Of a stretch of 64,000 nucleotides of DNA, positions 63,718 to 64,000 are shown in pieces. The position numbers were made by a program, and so were the translations under genes. Source of the DNA: Caldalkalibacillus uzonensis. Its GTDB lineage: Bacteria; Bacillota; Bacilli; Caldalkalibacillales; Caldalkalibacillaceae. Below the pieces are notes generated by a model. The model was not told the origin of the DNA. It saw only the letters and a list, made by a program, of their open reading frames with translations, and did not search any database. Where the stretch lies: contig NZ_JAUSUQ010000014.1 in NCBI RefSeq assembly GCF_030814135.1, positions 29,780 through 93,779 of the forward strand. The letters are read 5' to 3'. Numbering within the stretch: the first letter of the stretch is position 1; each line of letters opens with the position of its first letter.

Positions 63718-63875
63718 GATTGCACCCCGTTCCGTTTCAGTGTGGAATGAACCCTGAATGTGTACTGGTTTATTATTTTTATTATAACGGGAACCGCTCA
63801 TCTTTGCGTGACGATTTTGTCATCAAAGAGCCGGGTAAGGTATGCCCAAGTTCGACAGTTACTAGGCAAACAAAA

Positions 63876-63912
63876 CGCTCATAAACCCATACTACTCCTG
63901 GGTTTATGAGCG
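63876..63912. terminator. Perfect 14-bp hairpin near the window end
   Basis: CGCTCATAAACCCA (63876-63889) pairs with TGGGTTTATGAGCG (63899-63912). On the minus strand it follows the possible transposase end and is followed by TTTTG, so it can be that gene's terminator or an element end. 63718-63875 holds only the regulator's promoter region. Confidence 0.6.
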
Positions 63913-63936
63913 ATTCAGTATGGTTGGTACGTGTAT

Positions 63937-64000
63937 CTATGAACTTGGCTGGATCTCGAGGAACCTTGGGGGAGGTTCAACGCCTACAGCTGCGAAGATT
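63937..64000 (-). CDS. Partial ORF, possibly transposase C-terminus
   Basis: The minus strand reads IFAAVGVEPPPRFLEIQPSS then TAG; the rest lies beyond the window. A Pro-rich tail like this occurs at the C terminus of some insertion-sequence transposases, and the adjacent hairpin fits an element end. Only 20 residues are visible, so this is a guess. Confidence 0.3.
   Translation of the reverse strand, partial: IFAAVGVEPPPRFLEIQPSS

Noticed and set aside
1..64000. CRISPR array, prophage or rRNA operon
   Set aside because: No regularly spaced direct repeats, no phage structural genes and no rRNA sequence were found in the window.

Overview
The window looks like a chromosomal segment of an aerobic, endospore-forming member of the Bacillales (Bacillaceae sensu lato, possibly a thermo-/alkaliphilic relative such as Caldalkalibacillus; the species is inference). 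Supporting evidence: TTG/GTG starts with strong GGAGG ribosome sites, sporulation genes (cmpA, kapB, cotB-like, a ypeB relic), a Bacillus-type ydcA-acpS-ydcC-alr-ndoAI-ndoA-sigB-tex order, a T-box in front of proBA, and sigma-A type promoters.

Layout. 0-4.4 kb: two tRNA sets on the minus strand (Gly, Pro; then Asn-Ser-Glu-Asp-Gln-Leu), a LysM/SleB-type hydrolase, a DUF421 membrane protein, a decayed ypeB, a GIY-YIG protein and tiny cmpA. 4.4-12.6 kb: the sigB neighbourhood, in which only rsbW and sigB remain of the regulatory genes. 12.6-17.5 kb: an aspartase/fumarase-family lyase and the hom-thrC-thrB operon with a clear promoter and terminator. 17.5-24.1 kb: a candidate 32-residue type I toxin, DoxX protein, broken EamA transporter, amino-acid permease, adaA, chromate transporter, aldo/keto reductase and kapB. 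24.2-33.7 kb: acyl-CoA synthetase, SPL-like radical SAM protein, methionine aminopeptidase, an unusual two-gene stress-signalling operon (RsbT-like kinase plus a histidine kinase/RsbR/STAS fusion), T-box-controlled proBA, and metA. 33.7-37.7 kb: a gene-free structured stretch, then a low-GC spore-coat island (cotB-like, small membrane protein, YwrK/ArsB-type permease, YwrJ-like) with an IS256 relic. 37.7-43.7 kb: FetAB-like exporter behind a structured leader, DUF4349 lipoprotein, SGNH hydrolase, TRIC-type channel, PAS histidine kinase. 43.8-58.4 kb: a zone of gene decay (MOSC, pflA, SRPBCC, PepSY, NatA/LuxR chimera, MerR, multicopper oxidase) interleaved with intact genes: a TetR-ABC exporter operon with visible operators, polysaccharide deacetylase, an RlmN-like enzyme, an ECF sigma/anti-sigma pair. 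58.4-63.7 kb: response regulator, histidine kinase, ABC ATPase and a large FtsX-type permease. The last 64 bases hold a possible transposase C-terminus.

How they fit together. Stress control is split: RsbW-SigB lie at 7 kb without RsbV/RsbU, while an RsbT-type kinase and a sensor fusion lie 20 kb away. Amino-acid synthesis (Thr, Pro, Met) makes up most of the metabolic content. The many separate nonsense, frameshift and deletion lesions between 43.8 and 58.4 kb point to ongoing loss of accessory redox/metal functions. Family calls come from reading the translated sequence; no database search was possible.
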